The notes below the pieces were generated by a model. It was not told where the DNA came from and searched no databases. It saw nothing but the letters and a program-made list of their open reading frames with translations. A stretch of 64,000 nucleotides of DNA from Limnoperna fortunei (taxonomy: Eukaryota; Mollusca; Bivalvia; Mytilida; Modiolidae): assembly GCA_944474755.1 (NCBI GenBank), contig OX104116.1, positions 4,653,547 through 4,717,546 on the forward strand, written 5' to 3'. Numbering within the stretch: position 1 is the stretch's first letter; each line of letters starts with the position of its first letter. Both the position numbers and the translations under genes were made by a program. Shown one piece after another: positions 44,404 through 56,994 of this stretch.

Positions 44404-47400
44404 AGGTTTTATTGTAAATTTATCGATACACAAATTAGGTTCTATAAAACATTGATAAGCTATGTGAGAGTCGTGACTATGGCTTTATACGTTAAGAATA
44501 CTCTAACACATACCAGAACAACTACATTCTTCAATTTTGCGTTTAATTCCTCTTGCCGTAGAAGCTAATTCTTCAATTTTATTATTCAAATCCACCATCT
44601 GTTGAGCTTGCAACTGCAATTCTCCATGGAACTTACTATTTAAAAACAAGATGTATGACCATGTAAGCATTTTAAAATTTTAGAATAAATCATTTTGTTT
44701 TAAAATTAAGAAATCAATTATTTTATTATTTTATTTATTTAAAACATGAGGATGTTTTAAATAAATTGACGGTTTTGCAGTTCGATTCCATTATATATCA
44801 TGGTCACAAAATATCCATCTGATAACCCACTAAAATTTGATTTGTTTGAAAATACAGATAAAGAGCTTACTTCTGGCAAATACTGATATCTACAAATAAT
44901 TATACAATTATACTAATACTGAAGACTAGAATCTACGTAATTTTTGCTATTGCTTGCTTGTCTATTTTATGTAGATACGATAGGTAAGTTATTTGTAAAT
45001 GTGTTATCTGTGTACAGTGTGAAGCTGCAGTGCACAAACAAGACTTTTTGGAATTTACTGCTTAGTATTCATTTTAATAGCAGATAATGTGTTAAATAAC
45101 ATATGCATTACATCCTTTTTAAATGTCTTAAATTGTTTTAATTGTTCGTAATTTGCAATAAATAAAAACTAATGCAATATGTTGAATATTTAATCTTGTT
45201 TCTACATAATTTGTTGGGTAATATGTTAGGTTTAGGTGCCCCTGATCAGTACTGATAAGACAAAATGAGCTCTTTAAAACAACCACTGTTATAAACTTGG
45301 TACCGGAGTACAAATATAATGGATGTTATTTGTTTGCATTATATATGTTCTGAAAGTGCAACCTGGTGTAACAGAGGAAGGACCTCTTAACTGGTTTCTA
45401 ATTTCATCAAAGTGTGCTATTACATGCAGGCACTGTTTACTCTTCCGGAGTGCAAGCATGGTTTTTATTGAGTTTGGGGTACTCACTTTCTGTTTTGGTG
45501 TCATTGGGTATTTATTTCGCGTTTTTATCTGTTTGTCTATATCCAAATTTGTAATTGTCCCTTTGACCTTTGGTTCCTGTTGTTCGGTTGGCTTCCTTGC
45601 TATTTTTCTTTTTTTCTTTCTGTGTATCTGCCACTATTAATATCCCAGCGGTGAACAATTGCAAAATCTGCGCTGCGTGACCTTGTCATTTGATCTTTCA
45701 CGAAATATTGAGAATCGACCATGTTAGTGTACTTTTATGTGACATGCAGTTTCTGAAAAGAAGCCATTTTTATGTATTTCCTATAATTTTCTTTAAGTTC
45801 TGTTCCTGGGTGGTAAATAACCATCAAAAAGTTAAAACTTCCATTTAAGGTACATTTCTAGAATATCACAATTTTAAAACTTTAAGCCAATACGCAGGCA
45901 TTAACAACCGTGGACAACATTGAATTTCCAATCAACACTAAAAACTATGAGAGAACTATATCTTTAAATATGGAATTTCTTGTGTACAGGCTACCTTGTC
46001 CTCTAGCATCATTTTGTCTAACTTCGTTATTAATTTTGAATGTTTTATTTCTTGGTGCACCACTAGCCAGACCATGACCTTATTTTTTTCTTTTATCTCT
46101 TTTTATCATTTAATTATTTGTTTTGTGTTTGTATTTATGTGTTTTGTTGTTTTGTTTTCCAAAATAAGGAACACTTCTGTCGTTTCTGACAAAGTATAGT
46201 TTTTGTTTTTGTTAGAGTAACCATTGTTTGTATTTCTGTGTTCCCAGCTATTACAACAAATTGAAACCATTAACACTGTTTAAGCCTGCTACATAATGTT
46301 GTGTGTGACTGCTCGAAGTAAGTAGTTTATGCCACCATATTTCGTTTCTTCCGTTTTTTCGTTTATTTGTTTATGAATTGTCTAATGTAATTGCATAAGG
46401 AATTTTTTGTATAAGGATTGCTTTCAATTATTGGGTAGATTATTCGATATAGACGACTTTTGGTCGGTTTACGCTTATGCTTTGTGTAAATCGATCCAAA
46501 GTCGTCTATATAATAGAATCTTACCAAACAACTGGAAACAATCCTCATATTTTAAATTCAATATTATAAAAAGAAATAACAGGACCAATGTTAAACAAGT
46601 TATCAAAACATATTTGCAATTTATTGTTTACAAAGGAATACAATCTATGTCATCAATAAAGTCGACGTCACCAATCAGTCACGCGGTGGGGGTGGCGTGG
46701 CTTACATACCAAGTTAAATTATACAAAATGACATTGCTCAGCTTTTTAGTATTTTATATATTCTGCGTTATCAAACAAACCTTATGTCATTGCGAACTTC
46801 TACTAAGATGTCATGATTTAGAACGGTTTGTTTAATATCATCACATAATGCCTGAATATTAGCACGCCTCAATCTAACGAGAGCCTGAAAAATAAAACAT
46901 TTAACTCGTTGTTTAAACTATTAATAAATTCATTCTCATGTTTATACAAATTGAAAGTAATAATTTAATTATGCTTCGTATTTAAAGTCGTGCCATTTAC
47001 AGTAAAAGAGAATATCAATGCAAGTAACATTTTAAGCACGTAGACGAAGTGGTAAATTTTCTAAAGCATATTCCATCTGTCAATTTGGTCTATTCCTTTA
47101 CTGTGAATTTGCTATATAAAATCGCATTAGGCTAAGGATAATCACTACATTTGTCGAAATGTCAACCTGAAAATCATTATTTTTACGGACATAAGCAATT
47201 TAAATGGTAGAAGCACCTACGCTACAGATGTGTTTTGAAATAAATGTATATTAGTAAAGTTTAACGCCGCTTTCAGCAATTGTTACGCTTTTCATTCTGG
47301 CGGAAATACGGAAACTGAAAACAACTGAAATTCAGGAAAAAAAACTTTCAAACGTTATCAATTACGTTATAAGTTGAACACCTAATGCCTTTCGTAAGGT

Positions 47401-50400
47401 TTCAACCCGTAACCTCAGTGTTGAAGCAGATAATCAATAGTAGGTAATTAACCTTCTAACCACTCTTTAAAGACGGCAATCGCCTTTTTATATATGATAA
47501 AATAACAAAAATCTGTTGTTGAAATTATAAATCATTTTGATATCATTTATCAATTTCTAAATAAAGGATATGAAAAACTTAAACCCCTTTCATACATGGA
47601 TACTTGTGCGAAGTTTGATTGAAATTAGTACGCAAAGATTGTTAGATTATTGTTTAACATTTTCTCAATTATTTACCCGGTTCAATTGAACAAAATTTTA
47701 TTACCTTTATATTGATATTCCAGTTTCTCCTGATACCATTTCCTTGTTGATAAATATTATTTTATCTTAATTACAAAATACATGATTGCAGATAGTTTTC
47801 CACTTTTGTGAATTCAGAACACAGTTAATATTGGATACACCTATTACTGACTTGTAGTATATGATACCCATCCATTTTCATCAACATACAATTTCACATT
47901 ACACAGTAACAGAAGCGAGAGGTTTGGCTAAAAAACCTGATTTAACCCACCATTTCTTTTGAAATTTCCAAAAACAAGTCAAAACCATTGTTGTAGTTTT
48001 GTGGTTGTTAGTTCTAACGTTTGCCAATTCTCTTTCAGTTTCCGTGGTGTTCGGTATTTTGTTTTTACCTTCACTTATTGTCCTTGCGACGACAATAGTA
48101 AACGGAGGATTTTAATACTACTTGGTATGTCTATTGGTGGAAGCCAAATAGACATATTTCTAATTTGCACCATTATAAAATTTGTTCTTTATTCTTAAAG
48201 CTACTTTAATCATTGACTTTTTTGTAAACTAATCCTGAACAAAAATAACTAAATATTAATACAATTCTCTATAATAAAGAGATTATTGCCAATATCAGTC
48301 ATGGTGACTTATTTGTAGAACTTGTAATGCTGACAGATTTCTGATTAACTTTGATGTTTTAAGTTTTTTTCTGTCTGAAAGATAAATGCCAATAACAGCA
48401 GAATGTCTTGAAAAGCCTTTAATTCTATACACATCGCCATAAGTTAAGCAACACCCTATTATTTTCCATGAATTCATTTAAGATTTTATATATTTTAAAT
48501 ATTTTCTAAAAAAAATGACAATTTATTGAACATTAATGACAAGTGAAACATACAAACAACATGTTTACAGTCGCTTTACTTATTGTTTGATGAAAAAATG
48601 TTCAACGCAAAGATATAAAAAAACAGTGCAAATATAACTTTCATTAGTCAAACATAAGTTTGATTGCATACTTCAATTTCATGAACTTAAAGTAAACAAA
48701 TCATCAAAGTTCAACGTTCAGGGAAAGAAAAGTCACTTTGAAATGTGTTAAACGCAAAAATACTAAGTAAGTCGTGTAACCACCACGCTTCCGGTAAAGT
48801 TCATCAACTCTACTCCTCATGCTGTTGACTAATCAACGAAGTGTAGCATGTGGAAAATTCTGCCATTCGTTTTGAATGGGAACACGTAGTTCTTGGACAT
48901 TTTGACAAGAAGGTGCCCTGTTATTGATTTTACGGCCAATGGGACAACGAGCTCTCAACCTTGCAATTGTTAAGGCGCCTGTTAACTGTTCGAACAGCGA
49001 CTCTGGTTGCAATATTACTATAGTCACGAGGATATCTTGCAGTGGCAAACGGTTGGCGTGTGGCTACACGAACGAGTGCTCTATCCTCCCTTTCAGATGT
49101 TTTTGGTGGTCGACCTGACCTAGGACGTTCTTGGATAGTTACATCATCTCGATGTCGTTTCAGTAGCCAGGATACAATACAAAAGTGAATGCCAAAGTGT
49201 TGTGCTATCAACTATTACGCATTCCAACGATCTGCCATTTCTCATCTTCACTTAATTTCAAGGCATTGTAAAAATGTAAAGGTGAAGTCGAAAAGACCAG
49301 AAGATGAAATCGTTAAGGAAAACAAGGCTTTTAGGCGTGCTGGACTACCGTACGAAACTGATTTTGCTATTTAAAGATTTACCTGAGGAGTTAATTAAAG
49401 TAACTTTCCCGTGCTCGAATGATGGCTTTAGTTCATAAATAACACAAAGTTAATATTCATTCAGATTTTTGAAATTATAGTAAAAATCGAAGAATGTGTC
49501 CACGGGACACAGATGCCCCGCTAAATGAAGTCCAAATCAGGAAGTAGTTGTCCGACAGGTCTAAAAGTCGCTTCGGACGTACAACTTGTGATACTGAACC
49601 ACCCTGCCAAATTTCAAATTATTCTCATGTATGGTTTCCGAGAAAAGCTTAACGGAAATTCATACGGCGGACGGACGTTAGTACGTACAAATGAAGTCAC
49701 AAACAGGAAGTAGTTGTCCGACAGGTCAGAAAGTTGCTTAGGACGTACAACTTGTGATACTGAACCACCCTGCCAAATTGGTACGGACGTACGTACTAAC
49801 GTACGGACGGACATGAGTAAAACTTAATGCCCCCGACATGTTGTCGCGGGGCACAACAATTGTAGGTGTTGATTAACTTATGGCGAGGTGTATATAAGAA
49901 GAGATCTGACAATTATTAATTAAACGAAAAGGTAGAGATAATAATTTGATTTTTGTCATTTTTGTGTCTGCCAGATTCTCGCTATCTATGGTTTTCAAAA
50001 TACCTGCATTGAACAAGTGTGGACACAGAAAAATGTCTCGCCTGCATTCCACATCAGTAACGAAAATAAATTTCGTCATAAGCATTACGAAAAAGCATTA
50101 AATATCAGCAGCGGCCTGTATACCAAATATTGTCACCATACCATGCATAGTTACAGAGGAACTGTCCTAATACAAAAACTTTAATGTAGCCGCTGGACCG
50201 TGAAATTGAGGTCAAGGTCAGGGGACACCTACCAGACAGTCATGTACTAGTCATCAGCAACTTATATACCAAATATTGTCATCCTACCATGCATAGTTAA
50301 AGAGGAACTGTCGTAACCCAAAAACTGTAGCGTAGTCGCTGGACCGTGAACTTGAGGTCAAGGTCAGGTGACACCTACCAGACAGTCATGTACTAGTCAT

Positions 50401-53400
50401 CAGCAACCTATATACCAAATATTGTCATTCTACCATGCGTGGTTACAGAGGAACTGTCGTAACCCAAAAACTTTAACGTAGTCGCTGGACCGTGAAATTG
50501 AGGTCAAGGTCAGGTGACACCTACCAGACAGTCATGTACTAGTCATCAGCAGCCTATATACCAAATATTGTCATCCTACTGTGCGTAGTTACAGAGGAAC
50601 TGTCGTAACCCAAAAACTTTAACGTAGTCGCTGGACCGTGAAATTGAGGTCAAGGTCAGGTGACACCTACCAGACAGTCATGTACTAGTCATCAGCAACC
50701 TATACACCAAATATTGTCATCCTACTATGCGTAGTTACAGAGGAACTGCCGTAACTTAAAAACTTTAACGTAGTCGCTGGACCGTGAAATTGAGGTCAAG
50801 GTCAGGTGACATTTGACTGACTGGCAAGTACTCATCATAAGCTAATCTGTACCAAATTTGATGGACATAGGGCTTAGGCTTACAAATATATGAAGCAAGA
50901 TGTCAAGTGTTTACGCCGCCGCCGCCGCCGGATTCCCATACATATGTCTCGCCTCCAGCGACTTTCGTCGCAGGCGAGACAAGAATTACATGCATTTTAC
51001 CCCAAATATTATCAAATCACAATGATGAAAGGTACATGTGGTTCATATTTGTTGGTGAAATTCTATATAAATTCAAGATGTTTACATGTGTATCTAACGT
51101 TTCAAGTTTGTTCCGAATATTGTACTTTAATCTAAAACCATTAAATCTTAAATAAATTAAGACTGAAATTCATGTTTGATCAATTTGTAAATAATAATTT
51201 AGTTGTACATGTTCTTTGGAGTACATGTATTAAAACATTCAATGTTCAATTGTAGATAATAAATGTATATATTTTTTAAGTATTTTATTTTGTTTAAAAA
51301 AACAATTTTATATAAAGTTTGTAGTTTAAAACAAACATCAACAAAAATGACGTACACAGTTCAAAAATTTGTATACTACTACCAGTTAATGAAAGCAAAA
51401 AAACACATCACTTATGAAACTGAATATTATTGAAAATACAGGATATTTGAATTACTTGACCATCAAGATGAAACACGTTATATGGAAGTTACATCTATAC
51501 ATATGTTCATGTACAATCAGAGTACGAACAGACAGATGATATAAAATTTTAAAGCTATCAGGAGTTATCGAAAGTACATAATAATCTTCAGCAACATTTT
51601 TTTTAATTTGAGCAGACGACAGATAGCTACATATCCAAGATAAAAAAATGATACAAATGTTCAGAACAACAAAGATTAATCGTACTAAATGTATATACCA
51701 CTCATAGATCTAAGTATTTCAGTACCTTTTCTAATTCATTCCATACTGTAGTAAATTCAGGCGTTGGTAATCTGTCTTTCTCAGAATGTGCTATTTTATT
51801 TCTGTAATATTTCACTCTGGCTAAGTCAGCTCCATCGTGGATTTCAGAACTAGGTGGTAGCACATCAAAGCCCATTACTGGGTGAGGTATTGCAGATAAA
51901 TTACGTAATAAACATATCATCAAAGTGATGTCATAATTACTGGAAGATGTGCAACCTGCATACAAATAATTTAAGCTCACTTTAAGAATTTTATTTTCAT
52001 AATATTTTTCTACTTCCAATTTTTTTCATGCTATCATTTTTTCTGACTGATAAAAATGCTTTTCAGGTTTTGTTTAAATAGTGTCTTACAATGAAGGTCG
52101 GAAATAAAATTGCCCAAGTATGCCTAACTATACTAAAAGTAAGAGTTTTGTGTTTTAGCTTTTTTGCGTGAAAAAACGGAAACTGTTTGGTCGAGCGTAT
52201 CCTCCTTTTGTAGATCCAAAAATGTGCAAATTAAAATCAGCAATTTTTGTCAACAGTTAATCAACGTTTTGAAAATATTTTGATAGGACCAAAATTTGAC
52301 CTTGTTTTGATCGGAATTGTAAGTAAACATAGGAGCAAGCGATTGTCATCTGTTCGAAACCATTTGTTTGCAGTTTTCACGGGAAGAGTCTCGCGTTTTT
52401 CCCATATACCATAGAACGTTACAAAAGTAGACGAACCTATGTAAACAAAATAAGATCACGTTAGAAACACAAATGGCTGACTAACAATATAAAATTCCCA
52501 TAGCAGAAGTAAGGGAAAATTTGTGTCATGCATGTAAACAACATGAAATGTGGGCATGTTATCGTGGAATCATTTTTTTCGGTTACACATGAACCATTCT
52601 TAACACTTCCGGTTACACATGAACCATACTTAGCCCTTAATTTTTATACCCATTACATGTTTGGGTATGAAAAGAGGTTTGATCGTGTCAGGGGTAGAAA
52701 CAAACAATCTACTTACAAATCAACCAGCCAACTATCCAGCCATTCATCCATATATGTTTTGGATCCAAGTTACATTTGTAATTCTAAAACACTATAAGTT
52801 AATATCGGCTGACAAGGCCCCTAACAATATTTGTATGCAGAATACCTTACAATGACTGAAAAGAATTAGGGTTGAAATTTCAAATGACAACTCTAATATA
52901 TATTCCGACGACACTTACAAAAGAGGAAATCCTGGACAATTTGCCCTTTTAAGCTTCATCTAGAAATCTATAATGAAGGTCGTTTGAGAACCACTATTTA
53001 CGACAAAAGAGGTGAGGGGTGAGACATCAGGATGAAAATTGTAACTTCCACTGCGGTACGCCATGTTGGGATGCGCTTGGAGCTTGGCAGCTTTGTTTTT
53101 CCGTTTTTTTAAAAAGATTTCTTGTTGCAAAATTAACTATAAATGAGTATGTTTAAGACCACAACCCAACAACAAATTTTGAGAACTGGTGGTCAAACTT
53201 GACTACTTCTTGCTAGTGTATGTGTATCCATATTTACTATTACATTGACAGCAAATAAATACCTATATTTCCACGTGAAATAAATTTCAGCAAAATTAAC
53301 ATTGTATAATCACTATTTTATGATCAGAATGAATTCATTTATCTATTACAAAAGGGCCAGGGAAACCATGGACAAGAAATAAACAGCAGCATGAATTTTT

Positions 53401-56400
53401 ACATTGTGACAAAAGAGGCACTGAATGGAAACGTAGTACTCCTTGATCACGAAAATCTTATGCAAATGCAAACAAAGTATGTTACACACGACATAAATCC
53501 AGTCTTAACATTTTGTTTCTGCATGCTGTCGAAAACACTCATTCCACATAACCGACATCTTTCCAATGTGTACAAGCCTGTATGTTTCATTGTCGGCCCT
53601 ATTGAAACAAAAAAAGCCCTTCGTAGATGGAGCTGGAATATTGCCACTAAGGAATAACATTATAGTAAAATAAAACAGTAAAACAACATAGTGGAGTTGT
53701 ACGAGAGCTGTATGACTTTCATGGTTTCTTTCTTAATTTAAAAAGTAGCATCAATCTGAAATTGCTGGGTTGCAGCATTTGCCTTTATAAATAGGAAATG
53801 GTTAAGCTGGAAGAAAGCTGGTGTACAACTTATGATCTTTCAGCTAAGTTGTAGTTTTTAGATCTGGGTTGAACACTCTAGCAGAAATTGATTACACAAC
53901 ATAAATACCATCATTACCACACTTTGCTGGGAAAAGTCTTAAGTCTCCAAAATAGAAAAAAAAATCTTTAAATAATACCATAATAACAACTAAAAACCTT
54001 TAATATATAAGGGATTTTTCTTTAAAGTTTTTTTGATCGGGTTTGAAAACTGTATGAGGAATTGATTACAATTTCAAAAAATAGGTAATATCTTTTGAAA
54101 AAAATTGCTTAAAATTGACACGTTGCCCGAATCTGTAACAAAGGAAAATATTCTTCTAACAATTACACAGTAGATTTCGAAAAAGAGTAGGCTCATTGTA
54201 GCCGCTACAAAAGGCTAAATTCTCCGCCCCTACCCAAAACTCCATACTTTTCCAGTGGCAGTCAAAGTTTTATTCCCTATGACCCATCCCAACCCCATTT
54301 TCCGTTGATTTATTGTTTGTTAACTTGTTCCCGTCCTGAATATAGCTGAAATACTGCTCGCTGGACGTAAAGCAGACATCCAATCAATCAATCAATCACA
54401 GTAGCACGTACACAAATTATTCTGGTACCCTGACGATGATATCCTCATGAGCATAAGCGGCCTTCGGATATAACGTCAAGTCAGGAGCATTGGATTTCAA
54501 CGGTTACAGCGTTGAAATTTGACGTTCGGGTATTCTCTAGACTGACCATTTAGTATTATAGATAAGTTCAAGTAGAACGAACGTATTATGACGTCATTCT
54601 CTTTGTGACGTTCAATGTTTACATTTCTCAGCTGAGTTTACATTATGATTTCATAATTTAAACGTAAAGGTAAAATATCATTTATATTTAAATTTTATAA
54701 AGAAAAGGTATTCCCAGATTTTAAAAAAGATTGCCATGTGCATGTGATATTAAATGGCGTCATATTATCAACCAATGAAAATGCCTATATCGAAGGTCCT
54801 GACCTGGTGTTATGTTTGAAGTGAAGCTTGCGTCAATGAAAAATATTGCACCAGGAGACCAGGTTAGTACACAAATTTAATACGACAATCTTTCTGTGAA
54901 GTTTCAGTGATCTGGTTTGAAAATTGTATGATTTTATTACACAAAATAGCTACCCTATCATTCGCCCGACTTCATTATACGTATTACCTGGGATTTCCAC
55001 TGTTTGCAAACCGTGCAACGTGGCTAAAAGTGGAAAAGTAGTGATGGACATTTTAAGTTCCTTACCAATATAATTATGCCAAAATAAACATAAAAAGAAA
55101 GTTGATTTGAGTTAGAGTGAGTTCAATTGTGATATATTTGATTATTTAGATTTGCACAGCAATTAATTATTCAAATATATGTACTAAACAGGATTAAATA
55201 AAGGTCAAGCATAATCACTGAGGATATCTACTTCTTTAATTTTAGCTACAATTATATTTATGTGTATACACGTACAAAGTCTCTTATCACGAAAGAGTCA
55301 CGAAAGCCGGTGCACTGCATATAATTATGACATAAGAGGCAAGGAAAAGGATTTTTACATTAATTTGCGGACTTTCATTTCTAGCCGTTGTACAAGTGTA
55401 CCATCGAATTACAGAAATATTGTATAATAATAAATAGTAAGTGTGTGTAATGTTCTTTATAAATTCATAAAAAGATTTTTTTTAAAACCACTCCCACCCT
55501 CCCCCTCCCTCAAAAAAAAAATAAAGCGGTGAATGCCATGTATAAATATTTCACCACAAGCTCTAGTTTATAATGATACAATACCTTCTAGTTATGTTAA
55601 TATTTGTGAAGTCCTATATCACAAGAGAGTGAATGAATACAATGTACTGGATAAAATAATGAACATTTATAGTTTTATATCTATATGTACAAAGTTACAG
55701 GTACAAATGTAGTAATTCATCAGGCTATGGGCGCCCAAATTGTATGCGCACACTGTAAAACCTGGTTAAAAGGTCAGGATAAACGTGCTTGGTCAATAAT
55801 TAATTAATATGTTTCTGAAATAAATGTAATCTTTTGTATGAATATACACAATACCTAAATTGTAAATGCATTAGGAAGAAGACATCAAATTTCGAAAACG
55901 TATGGGTACCTCGTGAAAATTGGAAAAAATATTGAGCCCCATTTTTCAACAAGAAAAGCATCTGGATCCTAATTTATAATAACACCCTCTATTCTTTAAC
56001 ATAGGTATGCTGTCTTAATTTAAAATATCACTGACTTTTTTTTTCAACCATATATTATGAAATTGGGCAACCCCCTCCCCCATATGGAACATAACTTAGA
56101 GGCCATTGAAACTTTGTATTTGTATACAAAAGGGCTCCTAGAATCACAACACCAGACTTGGGAGGATGTGAATAAATTACATAATGATATTTACCTGTTG
56201 TAGGAAACAAAAGAGCCATTTGTGTTGATGTCAGCCATTTCCTTTGTACAAAGGCCTTTAATTTGGGCTCCTCTTTTTGCAGTATTGTTGTCAATGTAGT
56301 TGGAGGGAAATATCTGTCAAACGTGTTTCTAACAACTATAGGTGATACACCATTGACTAGTTTAAATATTCGGATGAAATTTCCTTCTTCTTCCGTCATT

Positions 56401-56405
56401 GCCAT
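44404..56405 (-). CDS. DZIP3-like HEPN protein with C-terminal coiled coil (4 exons, 225 aa)
   Basis: Exons 56195-56405, 51726-51955, 46781-46884 and 44503-44635 join with matching phases (1, 0, 2) and total 678 nt, giving 225 residues plus stop. ATG 56405 has a strong context (AAAATGG). Residues 1 to about 150 match the DZIP3-like HEPN domain (GVSP...FDR, LLFPT, YDITLMICLLRNL, GFDVLPP). Residues 122-127, RNKIAH, form an R-x4-H motif, the catalytic signature of HEPN ribonucleases. Residues about 185-215 are a heptad-like coiled coil and the end is CSCSGMC. A poly(A) signal lies at 44408-44413, 90 nt past the stop. Role inferred: an RNA-cleaving or RNA-binding effector that oligomerises. It lies upstream of the STAND-ankyrin gene in the same orientation. 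If intron 2 is retained, a TGA at 51702 gives a 154-residue form. Confidence 0.65.
44408..44413 (-). terminator. Poly(A) signal of the HEPN gene
   Basis: AATAAA on the minus strand (ACAATAAAACC context), 90 nt downstream of the stop at 44503-44505. Confidence 0.55.
44503..44635 (-). CDS. HEPN gene exon 4: coiled coil and Cys tail
   Basis: Acceptor AAATAG, one base completing a Ser codon, then 43 codons and TAA/TAG-type stop (TAG at 44503). Heptads run through ELQLQAQQMVDLNNKIEEL and GIKRKIEE; it ends CSCSGMC. Too short for most gene finders. Confidence 0.55.
46445..46520. repeat. Short inverted repeat
   Basis: GATATAGACGACTTTTGG is mirrored by CCAAAGTCGTCTATATA with a 40-bp centre. It explains why open frames appear on both strands here. 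Confidence 0.55.
46781..46884 (-). CDS. HEPN gene exon 3
   Basis: Acceptor TTTTTCAG, donor AG|GTTTGT, 104 bp, phase 0 to 2. Starts ALVRLRRANIQALCDDI, which continues the HEPN domain after WNELEK exactly where the family has W..I..ALVRLG. Confidence 0.55.
47258..47465 (-). mobile_element. tRNA-derived SINE, old diverged copy
   Basis: AGTTTAACGCCGCTTTCAGC at the left and CAACCCGTAACCTCAGTGTT with TCAATAGTAGG at the right match the SINE body and head; the centre is poorly kept. Confidence 0.6.
48775..49260 (-). pseudogene. Tc1/mariner transposase remnant with central deletion
   Basis: On the minus strand the N-terminal helix-turn-helix region is readable (RPRSGRPPKTSEREDRALV, then ARYPRDYSN...VRTVNRRL). 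It is followed, after loss of the catalytic DDE core, by the family's end: VQELRVPIQNEW, then the minus-strand translation of 48780-48840 with VDELYRKRGGYTTY. A Tc1-like element reduced to its two ends, in HEPN intron 2. Confidence 0.65.
49497..49860. mobile_element. Repeat element with GCCCCGC ends and internal duplication
   Basis: Left end GGGACACAGATGCCCCGC, right end GTTGTCGCGGGGCACAAC, partly inverted. Inside, a block beginning CAGGAAGTAGTTGTCCGACA and running to CTGAACCACCCTGCCAAATT occurs twice (about 49536-49617 and 49702-49780). GTACGGACGTACGTACTAAC-type palindromes follow the second. Non-coding. Confidence 0.55.
50014..50980 (+). mobile_element. Tandem-repeat-bearing element B (146-bp monomers, terminal hairpin)
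   Basis: Same start as element A (GTGTGGACACAGAAAAATGTC), five anchored monomers, the GCCGCCGCC run and the hairpin GTCTCGCCTCCAGCGAC / GTCGCAGGCGAGAC at 50946-50980. Its 5' end also carries TGTCTCGCCTGCA, the inverse of the 3' hairpin arm, so the element may have had terminal inverted repeats. No CTAG end here. Confidence 0.65.
50100..50860 (+). repeat. 146-bp tandem array B
   Basis: CGCTGGACCGTGAAATTGAG anchors at 50192, 50338, 50484, 50630 and 50776, each exactly 146 bp apart. More homogeneous than array A. Confidence 0.9.
51726..51955 (-). CDS. HEPN gene exon 2: catalytic part
   Basis: Acceptor TGTATGCAG, donor AAG|GTACTG, 230 bp, phase 1 to 0. Contains YDITLMICLLRNL, GFDVLPPSSE and RVKYYRNKIAH with the R-x4-H pair. 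Translation through the donor runs into a TGA at 51702-51704 after seven codons. Confidence 0.7.
51956..56194 (-). other. HEPN intron 1
   Basis: 4.2 kb, AT-rich. Holds a SINE-like 3' end at about 54290-54402; an 88-codon plus-strand frame at 53391-53657 has no recognised domain. Nothing else seen. Confidence 0.5.
54290..54402 (+). mobile_element. Second SINE family, 3' end
   Basis: ATATAGCTGAAATACTGCTC then GCTGGACGTAAAGCA and a (CAAT)n tail (CCAATCAATCAATCAATCAC). The core differs from the AAAC-tailed SINE; the head was not identified. Confidence 0.45.
56195..56405 (-). CDS. HEPN gene exon 1
   Basis: ATG 56405, donor CAG|GTAAAT, 211 bp, ends in phase 1. Codes TEEEGNFIRIFKL, NGVSPIVVRNTFDRYFPP and WLTSTQMALLFPTT, the N-terminal helices of DZIP3-like HEPN domains. 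TTATTTTAG directly before the ATG looks like an acceptor, so a 5' UTR exon may lie upstream. Confidence 0.7.
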
Positions 56406-56631
56406 TTTCTAAAATAAAATGTTAAAAAACGCTATAAGTATTAATTAATGGCTGGAAATCAAAATTTTGTAGGTTTCAAGAATTTAATCCATGGATCTGT
56501 GTAATGTGTGAATATGTACACTGATTTATTGATTTGTAGATTGCTTTATGTGTCGGATCGAACACTCTTTGTAGAGTTTTGTAGCAGTTATTTGGAAAAT
56601 CATATATTTTCATAATTTTAGTGTAATGTTT

Positions 56632-56815
56632 GTTTGTTTGAAGAGTTTAACGCCACTTTCAGCAATTTTTCTGCTACAGTTTTTATTGTAGGAGGACACC
56701 AGTATACTCGAAGAAAACGTCCGGGAAACTGACATTACTTGTCAATTAGGATAGGTTAGGTAAACCGCGCCTGCAGTAATACTCGAACCCGCAACCTCGG
56801 TGTTTGCATGCACTA
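56632..56815 (-). mobile_element. tRNA-derived SINE, truncated copy
   Basis: Tail GTTTGTTTGTTTGAAG, body TTTAACGCCACTTTCAGC, box B-like CGAACCCG region near 56786, head lost in the HEPN upstream region. Confidence 0.7.
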
Positions 56816-56994
56816 AATGACTTCTTTTTTCGGAAACAAAAAGGGGATTTGTAACATGAATAAAGTCTGTAACTGTCTACATTATTTACACAATATGGTC
56901 TATGGTCAGCTTTCTTTATTTTAATCATCCTACCCTCCACCAACAGAGCCTCTCTATAATATTATTTATAATAAATTTACACTAAAATAAAGGG

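Noticed and set aside
45323..45640. 105-codon hydrophobic plus-strand frame
   Set aside because: Overlaps a dispersed repeat whose CCCTTTGACCTTTGGTTCCT block also occurs, diverged and non-coding, near 2090-2130; hydrophobicity follows from T-rich sequence.
46407..46835. 142-codon plus-strand frame
   Set aside because: It lies over a short inverted repeat and opposite HEPN exon 3; no domain.
47700..47745. Extra HEPN-gene exon (minus strand, ...NWNINIK before GTAATA)
   Set aside because: The phase would fit before exon 3, but exon 2 already joins exon 3 in phase with the conserved W-x-x-x-x-K/ALVRL border, and no clear acceptor is present.
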